11,213 bases of DNA from Bacteroidota bacterium (GCA_028288545.1 JAQBNQ010000494.1:1-11213), one strand, 5' to 3'. Shown: positions 1 to 8,094, numbered from the stretch's first letter. Program-made: numbers and translations. Notes: generated by a model not told the origin, from the sequence alone.

Positions 1-3000
1 TATGATTTAAAAACCAAATCACTATTAAAGAAGATCAATTCGCCGGCTGGAACTGTTTTTGCCGATGATCGTGTAAACCCGAATGCTATTAGTGCTGATG
101 GCAGCAGAGTCCTGTTTATAAGCTATCATAAAAGGGACACTTATCTCGTAGACACAGTCAGCGGCAAAACACTGTCGCAGTGGCAACCCCTGGCAGTAAG
201 GGATAATTTGGGAGGTGGGCATATGGTACTGAATACTCCCGGCACTTTGCTTTTTACAGGTGGAGTAAATGATTACCGCAGTTACGTTCAAGTATGGGAT
301 GCCGAAAGCGGCAAGTTAATTCGCGATCTTAAAATTCCGGCGTTTAATGAAGCCTTTCAGAATTTCCACCTTTCTCCGGATGATAAATGCATTTTAATGG
401 ATTACCGCGATGCCACCAGAATGTATAATGTTGAATCGGGAAAACTTTTGTGGAGCAAAAAAATAGACAGCGAGCATTTTATTTATTCGCAAAACGGAAA
501 AGAATTTTTTGCGGTTGTTGGCCAAAGGCTTGTGCGCTTTGAAACTAAAACAGGGAACCAATTAAGTCCGGAGGCATCTATATCCGAGATTCCGCGGGAT
601 ATGTACTACCTGCCGCAAAAAAATAAGATCATGTTCCGCTATTATGGCAGTCTTTGCCTGGCGGATACGAAAGAATATAAGGAGACCGAAAACCTGATAC
701 CGGATTCGTTGGATCATTTTTATACGGACCCCACAATGCCTGCAGGTTTAAACAATACCATTTATACCTACAAGCGCAGTGTTTATGCAGGCAACCTGGA
801 TAAAGGACCTGCCAAAAAAGTCCTGGATTTTGATGGGCGTACAGTTGCGATTTCGCCGGAGCATATTGTAATTACGTTTTGGGATGGAGGTTCTTCATTA
901 AAGGGACCCATGCGTTTGTATGATGCTTCGGGTAAGTTTATTAAGGACCTGGATGAAAGTAAAAACGCCACCAGTATTGCCGACATACGCTTTTTTGCCA
1001 ACGAAAAATATATTGCCGTTATAGCAGAAGGATTTCTTTCGGTGTGGGATTTGGATAAGGCTGTAAGGACCTGGCATTTTAAATCGAAACTGGTAAGCTA
1101 TGGAGCTTTGCTGGCAGTTGACCAGGAGAGCAAATACGTTTTTATAAAAAATGAAAACGAGCAGATAATATGCTTTGAGGCCCTAAAAGGTAAAATGGTA
1201 TGGACCTACAATTTAACTGAGCAGGAGGCAGATAAGGATGACACCATTATCAGTTATTACGTGCAAAGTAAAACGCAAACTATTTTACTTGTTACTGCCC
1301 ACACTATTAAGCTGCTTGATATTAACAGCGGCGCATTGCTGGCTACCGAAAAAGTAAGTGAGGGGCGCATGGCTAAATGCGCTTTGGCGCCGGATGGCAT
1401 TTTATATGTTATGTGCAATGATACCGCTGTAATGCACGTGGATGTTTCGGCGTGGATGCCATCAGCTCAAACTGCTTCGGCGCCGGGTAAAAGTGCAAGC
1501 GGTAAATTTACATTGCCTGACACAAAAGCAAATGCAACCAAAGCTCTTGAACAATTAGAATCGAATGACTGGAATGCATTTAAATGGGAAGAGCATGGAG
1601 AAAAGTTAATTGCATTGCTGAGTGGTTTTGAGAAGGACAAAGGACTTGCCCAAATTCATCAACTGTGTACTGAAAAATTGTTGGCTGCGGGTTCAGCCGG
1701 TACCGCGCCTTTAAAACTACTTCACCGTTTCGGGCATGTATCAAATATGGTCAGCTTTGGATTAAGCCCCGATGGGCGATACCTGGCAACCGGCTCGTGG
1801 GTTACGGATGATTATGATGCGGGAGGGGAGTTGATGATATGGGAAGTAGCAACAGGCCGCTGCATTAATATATTGCCGCATGTTTCCGGCGGTGTGGGTT
1901 GGCCGGATTATGGTGGCTGTGTGAAATGGAGCGCTGATAGCCGTTGGTTGGGCGTGGTTATTAATACCAATGGAGTTGCCCGCTTTGACCCATTTAGCGA
2001 ATCGAATGCTCCTTTGGAAGAATTTTATGAAACTGATGGATGGGACCGCCCTGCACAATGGTGCTGGCACCCTAAGGGTGATGCTTTTTATATTGCCTGC
2101 TGGCAGGGATACGATCTGCCGGGTTGTATAACGCCTATTAATAAAAAAGCTTTTAACCATACCGGGGCCTTTGGTTTTCAGGGTGAATTGGATAAGAGCA
2201 TTTTTAAGGGAGATAGAAAAGATGAGGAGAGCCCATTGCAACCCGGTAAGTTTGCAGGCTGGAGCGCCGACGGCACATATATTTTTGGCAACGGATACGA
2301 TATGGCATGGGTAAAGGATGTAGAAAAGGAAGAACTCGTTTATATTATTGAAGACGTAAACGATGATGTTGTATCCTGGTCGCCGGATGGGAAGTACCTG
2401 CTTTTATTAAAGGGGAAGAAAATAGAAGTTTTAAACGGCGCTACCGGTAAAAAAATAAAGGCCATAGATTTTGAAGCCGATATTTTACAAAAGATTAAAG
2501 CCCCGGTTAAAAAGGTTGAACGCATAGTTTGGAGTGGCAACACCATGTTTGCCGCCATGGCTACCGGTCACGTTGGCCTGGTTTCTATTTACAAAAACAT
2601 GGAACTGTTTGGTGTTATACAAACTTCGCTGGCTGCCAATGGCGACATCACCGAAACCGATAATCTTGTTTGGGCATTTTCTCCGGATGGTAAATATGGA
2701 GCCTCCTTGGGCAAGGATAAAGTGGTAAGTGTGTGGAGTATGGAAAAAGGTCTGCCGCTTGTACAAACAATTAAAGTGCAAAAAGAAGCGAAGTGCGTGA
2801 TGATGGGCGCTTCTGGTAGTGTAATTACCATTGATGAAAACCACTTGAATTTTTACAATGGCCTGAGCGGTGAAAAATTGTCGGACTATAATGTGAAGGA
2901 CCACGAGGAGCAGGAAACACCATCTTTAAAACTATCGCCGTTAACGGTTGGCGAAACTGATCTGAGCACCAGGTTTGCTGTTAATCCTTTCTTTCCGGCA

Positions 3001-3660
3001 GATTACAAGGATGATGTTACCTGGATAGGTGCTTTCCCGAATGGCCTGGTGGTGTGCCCTAAAAGCAAACAAAAAAGTTTGGATATCGAATTGACTTATG
3101 TTTTAGCGAACCGTTTTGCATGGCCATATCGCTGGGGTAAGGAGAATGTTGTAGCCGATTTGGAGAGTGCGGCGTTAAATCCGCAGTCGCCATTTACAGC
3201 AAAAGAAGCCACCTTGTTTAAACCTGATCCGGCTAAAAAGGCGAAAGCCAATGAGGATGCCATTTTAATTTTAACGCCGGCGCAGCTTTTTGGTAAAAAT
3301 GCAAAAGTTGGCAAATACGAGCTTAGCGACAATAAAGACTTTAAACCTAAAGCTTCGCAAGGAGGGATACAGGCAAAGGAATACGCAATAGCCACTAAAG
3401 AAAAGGGTAGCTATAAATCGCTACAGGTTTTAAAAGGTGATGCGTTAACTAAAGCTAACCTGCTTAAGTTAGTGGGCAAAGTAGTTTTTTACAGCGAAAA
3501 CCTGATGAAGAGAAAAGAACTGGCAACACTTATATGCGTAAACGATACTTACTGCTATTTTATGGATATGCGGTTTGAGAACTTTAAGCAACGTGGCACC
3601 GGTGGGGCGAATACTGAGATTAGTGAGATTCTTTGGATTGCGGAGGCGGAGGCGAGGTAG
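1..3660 (+). CDS. Large WD40/beta-propeller repeat protein, 5' end outside window
   Basis: The frame is open from base 1 to the TAG at 3658-3660, so the gene enters from the left and its true start is not visible. The TTG at 208 is only the first start-like codon and lies inside coding sequence. The product shows many WD40-type blades: short strands ending in patterns such as VQVWDAESGK, LSVWDLDK, LMIWEVATG and VSVWSMEKG, often preceded by SPDGKY or SPDGRYLATGS. Blades fill about bases 1-1450 and again about 1720-2900. Between them (about 1516-1695) is a predicted helical linker, so two propellers are likely. The part after about 2940 has no WD40 pattern and I do not recognise it. WD40 propellers are scaffolds for protein contacts; no catalytic motif is seen. 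The last 27 or so codons lie in an 88-bp repeat found again at 5792, so the C-terminal tail may be repeat-derived. Family assignment is solid; function is unknown. Confidence 0.85.
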   Translation, partial: YDLKTKSLLKKINSPAGTVFADDRVNPNAISADGSRVLFISYHKRDTYLVDTVSGKTLSQWQPLAVRDNLGGGHMVLNTPGTLLFTGGVNDYRSYVQVWDAESGKLIRDLKIPAFNEAFQNFHLSPDDKCILMDYRDATRMYNVESGKLLWSKKIDSEHFIYSQNGKEFFAVVGQRLVRFETKTGNQLSPEASISEIPRDMYYLPQKNKIMFRYYGSLCLADTKEYKETENLIPDSLDHFYTDPTMPAGLNNTIYTYKRSVYAGNLDKGPAKKVLDFDGRTVAISPEHIVITFWDGGSSLKGPMRLYDASGKFIKDLDESKNATSIADIRFFANEKYIAVIAEGFLSVWDLDKAVRTWHFKSKLVSYGALLAVDQESKYVFIKNENEQIICFEALKGKMVWTYNLTEQEADKDDTIISYYVQSKTQTILLVTAHTIKLLDINSGALLATEKVSEGRMAKCALAPDGILYVMCNDTAVMHVDVSAWMPSAQTASAPGKSASGKFTLPDTKANATKALEQLESNDWNAFKWEEHGEKLIALLSGFEKDKGLAQIHQLCTEKLLAAGSAGTAPLKLLHRFGHVSNMVSFGLSPDGRYLATGSWVTDDYDAGGELMIWEVATGRCINILPHVSGGVGWPDYGGCVKWSADSRWLGVVINTNGVARFDPFSESNAPLEEFYETDGWDRPAQWCWHPKGDAFYIACWQGYDLPGCITPINKKAFNHTGAFGFQGELDKSIFKGDRKDEESPLQPGKFAGWSADGTYIFGNGYDMAWVKDVEKEELVYIIEDVNDDVVSWSPDGKYLLLLKGKKIEVLNGATGKKIKAIDFEADILQKIKAPVKKVERIVWSGNTMFAAMATGHVGLVSIYKNMELFGVIQTSLAANGDITETDNLVWAFSPDGKYGASLGKDKVVSVWSMEKGLPLVQTIKVQKEAKCVMMGASGSVITIDENHLNFYNGLSGEKLSDYNVKDHEEQETPSLKLSPLTVGETDLSTRFAVNPFFPADYKDDVTWIGAFPNGLVVCPKSKQKSLDIELTYVLANRFAWPYRWGKENVVADLESAALNPQSPFTAKEATLFKPDPAKKAKANEDAILILTPAQLFGKNAKVGKYELSDNKDFKPKASQGGIQAKEYAIATKEKGSYKSLQVLKGDALTKANLLKLVGKVVFYSENLMKRKELATLICVNDTYCYFMDMRFENFKQRGTGGANTEISEILWIAEAEAR

Positions 3661-3667
3661 GGAACTG
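3579..3667 (+). repeat. Direct repeat copy 1 (89 bp)
   Basis: This copy begins gaactttaagcaacgt and ends gggaactg. Aligned by hand with 5792-5878 it matches at about 79 of 86 shared positions, with a 3-base gap (ggc absent in copy 2) and a 1-base gap (extra g in copy 2 in the ctttgg run). It contains the stop codons of both converging genes, TAG at 3658-3660 on plus and TAA at 3622-3620 on minus. The identity and same orientation are seen directly; its nature (dispersed genomic repeat, duplicated gene end or mobile-element scar) is unknown. Confidence 0.85.
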
Positions 3668-5136
3668 TTTAGTATTATTGAGAAGTATTTTTTCCAGGAA
3701 GAGTAATTGATTATAAGCATCGGGCCTTAAGGCGAGCAGGCGTTCTTTCTTTATTTCGGCTAATAATTCTTTTGTATCTTTTATTGCTGATGAAGCAACA
3801 CTTAAGTATACCTTTTTGGTAAGACTAAAAATAGTTGAAGAGGGAAATGAGTTTTTGCATTTAGGAAGGTTCATAATTTGAGTGGCTTCCTTAAATCGAT
3901 GAAGTGATGCCAGGAACTTTGATTTGAGTACCAGGCCATATTGGGAGTATATGGATTCGTTTGTCCCCGTTTTTAAAGCTATGTATTCTTCCAGTTTTTT
4001 AAGAAGCGGGGCAGGCTCATAAGCAGGTTTATGGGGGTACATGCCGGCATAAATGGCTGTCAATTCGTAATAAACCAACGGCAGGCGTTCGTAGTGTTTA
4101 TTCTCTTTCACAAAATCCATATAGTCTGCCGCAACCTGCATTGACTCTTTATAACGCCCGCGTAAGTAAACATGTGAATGGCATTGGTAAAAAACACTTC
4201 ATTTTTTAAGCGGCTAAAGGCCGAATTGTTTTGCATTACATAAGCGTAAAGTTTTGCGATCACTTCTGCCGCTTCTTTATAGCGTAAGGAATTGTAATAG
4301 CCTAAGGCTTGTATTTCGTGCAGCCGGTAAAACTGACCGGCAAGAAATCCGGGCGTGTAGTGCAGCGCCGGCATATGAGGATACAGGTTCATCAGCTTTT
4401 GGGCAACGGCAATGTGCCGGTTAATAGCGTATGTTTTTTGCAAATATCCTTTGCCCCCGGCCCCGGTTTTATAATAAGCTGCAATAAAATTGTATAGTAG
4501 TTTAAAGCGCGGATAAGTTCTGTTTTTTACAACCAGTTTTGCCAGGCGTTTATATAGCGACCTTGTAGCCTGAATGCCTTGTTGCAGGTTAACCTCATAA
4601 ATTTTTCGAACAATGTTCTTCGCTTCCGACAGATCCGTGTATAGGGCGAGCGCCTGTGGAAATTTTTTATGCAGTACTTTGTTTTTATCGATGGTGTTAA
4701 GCGCCTGGTTGGTTTGAATGAGCGCATCGATCACCTCGGGAAGTATTTCAAAAATGTTATTGCGCCAGCAGTGTGTTTCGGCTTTTGTAAGAAGACGCTG
4801 CGCCTCTTTAAATTTTCCTTTTTGCATCGACATCTGCCCTTCTCGCAGCCATTGTTGTTCGTCCGGTAATTGATAAGAGGCTACAACATCACCAAACGAT
4901 TCTATCAATTTCTTTCTCAGCTTGTAAAAGCGGTTTTGATAAGCGGAGAAATTTTTATCAGACTTTCTAACCTCATATATATAGATAACAGCATCAGCGG
5001 TGGAAAACCTGTTTTGCTGTTTTTCGATAAATTGAACAAAGCGCAGCATTAGAGGCGACTTGTGGTACTGCTTTTTTATCTCATCTCTTTTTACGGGAGA
5101 GGCGGCGTTCAATTTTTGCAGAAGTAGCGAATTCAT
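3620..5136 (-). pseudogene. TPR-like helical repeat protein split by a one-base frameshift
   Basis: Two overlapping minus-strand frames appear to be one gene. The first runs from the ATG at 5136 to a stop at 4108 (342 aa). The second runs from about 4198 to 3620 and includes an internal ATG at 4141 (173 aa from there). At the A run 4189-4194 (T6 on the coding strand), one extra base would join the frames through VFFYQCHSHVYLRGRYKES, which reads as a natural TPR-type helix. The restored product would be about 505 aa. It is rich in amphipathic helices; one clear TPR-like unit spans residues about 96-120 (WLREGQMSMQKGKFKEAQ). The N-terminal 80 residues, with basic NRFYKLRKKL, could be a winged-helix-like region, but this is weak inference. 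No signal peptide or membrane segment is seen, so it is probably cytoplasmic. The C-terminal residues PTSPPPPQSKESH come from the repeat copy at 3579-3667. It may be a true frameshift or a homopolymer sequencing error. Function unknown. Confidence 0.7.
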
Positions 5137-5349
5137 ATTATTTGTGAGTTCATAAAAATAAGATATTTCTATTTTAAATCAGTCTGCACTTATTGAAACT
5201 ACTTCCATTAACTCAGTCAATATTTCTGATAACGGTATAGTTGATTTTAAACCTTTTGGTAGTAGCAGTAAAATTGCAGGATAAAAGTTGAGACAGTTCT
5301 TAACTTCTTACAGGTACTAAAAAAATCGATAATTTTAAAAACACGCGCT

Positions 5350-5754
5350 ATGAAAAAAATAATTCTTTCCGTTTTATTGCTCAATTTTCTCGTTCTCTTT
5401 TCTTACGCCCAAAGAGTAAACGATAAAGTGCAGGTTGAACATGCCGGCTTTTGGTACGATGCCGTGATACTTAAGGCAAATGCTGCAGACGGAACGTTCC
5501 TTATTAAATATAAAGACTGGGATGACAGTTGGAACGAATGGGTGGGTACCGATCGTATTAAAGGCGGAACTGTGGAGCAGGCTCCCGCGCCGCTTACCAA
5601 ATTCAGCGTGGGTGATAAGGTAGAGGTGGATTACGGTATGGTTCCGGCGCCGGCAACAGTTATTGAAGTTGGTACCAATAAATACCACATCAAGTTCGAC
5701 AAATCTGTTTTTGGTGATAAGTGGGTTACTGAAAGGGAGGTAAAAAGATTGTAG
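5350..5754 (+). CDS. Secreted protein with two Tudor/agenet-like domains
   Basis: This is a 134-aa protein. Residues 1-20 form a Sec signal peptide: KK followed by a hydrophobic core and SYA, with likely cleavage after A20. The rest is two tandem SH3-like barrels of Tudor-knot/agenet type. The first is about residues 22-72, with DKVQVEHAGFWYDAVIL and then YKDWDDSWNEWV. The second is about 83-134, with GDKVEVDYGMVPAPATVIEV and then KWVTEREVKRL. Such domains bind peptides or methylated ligands in eukaryotes; in bacteria their ligand is generally unknown. Export suggests a periplasmic or surface role. The ATG has no Shine-Dalgarno sequence before it, as is usual in Bacteroidota. The gene is divergent from the TPR-like gene (213 bp between the starts). 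Its stop is followed 37 bp later by repeat copy 2. The domain call is fairly sure; the role is not. Confidence 0.85.
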   Translation: MKKIILSVLLLNFLVLFSYAQRVNDKVQVEHAGFWYDAVILKANAADGTFLIKYKDWDDSWNEWVGTDRIKGGTVEQAPAPLTKFSVGDKVEVDYGMVPAPATVIEVGTNKYHIKFDKSVFGDKWVTEREVKRL

Positions 5755-6289
5755 GGAAGCCGATTGTGATTGGGGTTATGCGATGCTGGTTGAACTTTAA
5801 GCAGCGTACCGGTGGGGCGAATACTGAAATTAGTGAGATTCTTTGGGATTGATGAGGCGGAGGCGAGATAAGGCACTGCAAGCAGACGGTCGGTTGTGGG
5901 ATGCTTATCTTGAGTGTAAATATTTTGTGTTCAAAACAATATATACTGTGAAGTTCCTTTTGCTCGTCTAACGAAAGTTGCTGAAACGCCTTGTCTGCGT
6001 CCACCAAAATGGTGTCGCCACCATTGTCGGTTTGTTTATGGCAAAACCAAACGATATATTTTGCTTTTGGATGGTCAGAATGGAAACTCAATCCAGCCGT
6101 AGATGTCACCATTGATTTGCTCTCTGGTTTTACCACAACGTCAGTTGTAAAAATAATTTCCCCAAGAGAGTCTGTAATGTCGTTGAGTTGTTCTTCCGTC
6201 TGGCCCGTCAAATGAATCCAGCCGATTCGGTTTAACTGTTCGGATAGGTAATTTTGCGTATTTGCAGTTGTTGCCATCGCGTATGACAT
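5726..6289 (-). pseudogene. TauD/TfdA-type Fe(II)/2-oxoglutarate dioxygenase, C-terminally truncated
   Basis: Residues about 10-124 resemble the N-terminal half of TauD/TfdA dioxygenases. GLSFHSDHPKAKYIVWFC contains the first His-x-Asp iron-binding pair (H70, D72), and NGGDTILVDADKAFQQLS matches the family's typical G-G-x-T-x-x-x-D segment. These enzymes are usually near 250-300 aa and need a second iron-binding His and a 2-oxoglutarate-binding Arg in the C-terminal half. Both are absent here. Family-like sequence stops at about base 5918. The remaining 63 or so residues run through 40 bp of unassigned DNA, then antisense through repeat copy 2 (5792-5878), and overlap the end of the Tudor-like gene, so this tail is not natural enzyme sequence. 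The start may be ATG 6289 or ATG 6277. Probably a dead remnant; a shortened non-catalytic protein cannot be ruled out. Confidence 0.75.
5792..5878 (+). repeat. Direct repeat copy 2 (87 bp)
   Basis: Second copy of the 3579-3667 repeat, in the same orientation. Read in the frame matching copy 1, it encodes NFKQRTGGANTEISEILWD and then TGA at 5850-5852. The differences in that stretch are two synonymous changes (CAA/CAG, GAG/GAA) and one whole-codon deletion, after which a 1-base insertion shifts the frame. It lies between the stop of the Tudor-like gene (5754) and the truncated dioxygenase. Confidence 0.85.
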
Positions 6290-6369
6290 AATTACTTACA
6301 ATATATCAATTTTTTAGCGCTTTCCTATAAGGACTCGCTTACGGGTCATAGCCTTGCTAATTCAATAAT

Positions 6370-6377
6370 CAAAGTTA
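6370..6377 (-). promoter_or_regulatory. Candidate -7 box for the dioxygenase remnant
   Basis: On the minus strand this reads TAACTTTG, an exact match to the Bacteroidota TAnnTTTG -7 element, about 80 bases upstream of the minus-strand ATG at 6289. No TTG sits at the expected -33 distance, so the call rests on the -7 box alone. Confidence 0.3.
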
Positions 6378-6441
6378 GTTTTTCACTACCCAAGAATTTT
6401 ATCTTTACATCACCACTTTAATCAGCACAGCATTAAATATT

Positions 6442-6449
6442 TATTTTTG
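6442..6449 (+). promoter_or_regulatory. Candidate -7 box for the ATPase/TOPRIM-like operon
   Basis: The sequence is TATTTTTG, an exact TAnnTTTG match ending 14 bases before the ATG at 6464. It implies a very short leader. At the expected -33 distance only TTTA (6417-6420) is seen, so the upstream element is weak. Confidence 0.5.
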
Positions 6450-6463
6450 CCTAAATACAGAAG

Positions 6464-7540
6464 ATGAAAAAGCCTATCAAAAAATTAGAGATCATAAACT
6501 TTAAGACAGCCAAAAAAGTAAGTCTTAATTGTAAAAGGATTAATATAATTATAGGCAAACCGAATGTAGGCAAATCGAATATTCTGGAGGCTATTTCATT
6601 GCTTGGAGGCTCATATACAACAAATGATAAAAAATACCTTTCCGATTTTGTCCGGTATGATCGCTTTGAGGATTTGTTTTATGACAAGGAAACAAGCAAC
6701 CCAGTCTATGTTCACAGCGATATAGGGTCATGTATGTTAAAGGATGTCGGAAATGGCAGCAGATTTTATTATGTGCTAACACCTGACAAAGAAGCTTTAG
6801 TTGAGTCCTCGGTTTATGAGAATTTGGTCAGGGGCTCGGCAAATCCCAAGGAAGAAGGACATCAAACAATATTACCGGTATTTGCAGTTATGCTAAGTTT
6901 GGAAGGTAGCCCCCTTTCAGGTCAACACCCTCTGCCTCTTGTCAATTGGCATAGCCCTGTGAAGAAATATGACTTTAAAAAATATACGCATATTACCAAC
7001 CGCTTTCATTCGTTTCTGCTTCCGCCGGACGGAAATAATTTATATGCTATTGTAAATAGAAACAAGGGTTTTTTTAGCGAAATTGCTTCTTTTTTTAAAG
7101 AATATAATCTACAGTTTAAGCTTAATGCACGAAACACGGAATTTCTACTTCAAAAAGACGTTGATGGGGTGATTTATGAATATCAGTATAACCTTATAGC
7201 CGACACGCTGCAGCGAATTATTTTCTATTTGATGGCTATTGCATCTAATAAAGAATCTATTATCATTTTAGAAGAGCCGGAAACACATTCGTTTCCGCGT
7301 TATACAAAGTTGCTTGCCGAAAAGGTGATTGAATCGGAAGAAAACCAGTTTTTTATTTCTACCCACAGTCCCTTTATTTTAAACACCATCATAGAAAATG
7401 CACCGCTTACCGATGTTGCCGTATTTATTGCTAGCTACGAAAACTTTGAAACAAAGGTAAAAGCTCTTACTCGTAAAGAGTTGGAGGATATGCTTAACAA
7501 CGGAAATGATATTTTCTTTTCTGATAAGCTAAACGGGTAA
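6464..7540 (+). CDS. AAA-family (AAA_15/OLD-like) ATPase
   Basis: This 358-aa protein has the full set of ABC/SMC-type ATPase motifs found in AAA_15/AAA_21 and OLD-family proteins. It opens with KKLEIINFKTAKKV, the typical first strand. Walker A is GKPNVGKS (residues 31-38). ADTLQRIIFYLMAI stands where the family signature (S-D-G/T-x-x-R) falls. Walker B is IIILEEPETH (about residues 267-275). The H-loop is STHSP with H301. It is compact compared with two-domain OLD nucleases and has no TOPRIM domain of its own. The downstream gene starts 2 bp after its stop, so the two are surely co-transcribed. ATPases of this class paired with a TOPRIM partner occur in anti-phage systems such as PARIS (AriA/AriB) and, as a fusion, in Gabija GajA. 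By analogy this protein may sense or load while the partner acts; that is inference. The gene looks AT-rich compared with its neighbours, which fits horizontal acquisition. Confidence 0.85.
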   Translation: MKKPIKKLEIINFKTAKKVSLNCKRINIIIGKPNVGKSNILEAISLLGGSYTTNDKKYLSDFVRYDRFEDLFYDKETSNPVYVHSDIGSCMLKDVGNGSRFYYVLTPDKEALVESSVYENLVRGSANPKEEGHQTILPVFAVMLSLEGSPLSGQHPLPLVNWHSPVKKYDFKKYTHITNRFHSFLLPPDGNNLYAIVNRNKGFFSEIASFFKEYNLQFKLNARNTEFLLQKDVDGVIYEYQYNLIADTLQRIIFYLMAIASNKESIIILEEPETHSFPRYTKLLAEKVIESEENQFFISTHSPFILNTIIENAPLTDVAVFIASYENFETKVKALTRKELEDMLNNGNDIFFSDKLNG

Positions 7541-7542
7541 TC

Positions 7543-8094
7543 ATGGATGCCGGTAAGATTTTAGCTGAATGCTATGGAGATACTTTGCTTACCAAGCAAC
7601 TTAAGTATGAGTATTTCGCCCGTCATTCTGGAATTGGGGAAGTTGCCAACCAAATGAAAAAGTATTACGTTAACCGGAAGGCAATTGCCATTATAGATGA
7701 TGATAAAAAGGGAAAACCTACTTATTTTACTAGTGAGTGTTTTCTTATTGAACAGAAGAATGGTGTAATCCTAATGAAGCATAAAACAGCAGATCATTAT
7801 GTAATAAAAATTACACCTGGGCTTGAAGATTTTATTATTAATGCGGCGATAAGCTGCAAACTTGAATTATTCGAAAAGGACAAAAAGAAATTTAAGGCGA
7901 TAGTAAAAGATAGTAAGCTGCATTCAAATCAAGAATTTGTCGCTTACCTCAATAAAATTGTCCAAAAAAACCCACCGGAAATTCAAACTTTGAGAAAATA
8001 TATCGAAAAGGCAAAAAGTGAACCTTTGACTACTACTTCTTCACATAAGAAAACAAAAACAAGCCAACAGGGGAAAAAAACCAGAAAGCGCTAA
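7543..8094 (+). CDS. Small TOPRIM-like partner protein of the ATPase
   Basis: This 183-aa protein begins 2 bp after the ATPase stop. The N-terminal part reads KILAECYGDTLLTKQL (E9, D13), followed by a hydrophobic strand ending in AIAIIDDDKKGKP (D52-D54). A glutamate early and a DxD after a strand are the layout of a TOPRIM metal site, as in DUF4435, OLD and RloB-type proteins. HYVIKITPGLEDFI (residues 85-98, E95) resembles the following strand and acidic site. The C-terminal 30 or so residues are strongly basic (HKKTKTSQQGKKTRKR) and could bind nucleic acid. No HNH, PD-(D/E)XK or other nuclease motif is seen. The likely role is a metal-dependent nuclease effector controlled by the ATPase. The TOPRIM call is from motif spacing by eye and is moderate; the pairing with the ATPase is firm. 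Confidence 0.7.
   Translation: MDAGKILAECYGDTLLTKQLKYEYFARHSGIGEVANQMKKYYVNRKAIAIIDDDKKGKPTYFTSECFLIEQKNGVILMKHKTADHYVIKITPGLEDFIINAAISCKLELFEKDKKKFKAIVKDSKLHSNQEFVAYLNKIVQKNPPEIQTLRKYIEKAKSEPLTTTSSHKKTKTSQQGKKTRKR

Noticed and set aside
208..210. TTG as the start of the WD40 gene
   Set aside because: The frame is open upstream to base 1 and the residues before 208 are WD40-like, so this is an internal leucine codon.
1762..2241. Minus-strand 159-aa open frame
   Set aside because: It lies wholly antisense to the well-supported WD40 gene, with low-quality composition and no recognisable motif.
4199..4208. Slippery heptamer A-AAA-AAT on the minus strand as a programmed -1 frameshift site for the TPR-like gene
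   Set aside because: Slipping here enters a frame that meets TGA at 4201-4199 at once. The productive shift point must lie further downstream, at the T6 run.
3579..5878. CRISPR array or transposon ends
   Set aside because: There are only two copies, more than 2 kb apart, with genes between them; no transposase, no terminal inverted repeats and no spacers are visible.
5991..6215. Plus-strand 74-aa open frame
   Set aside because: It is the antisense shadow of the dioxygenase segment that carries the His-x-Asp motif.
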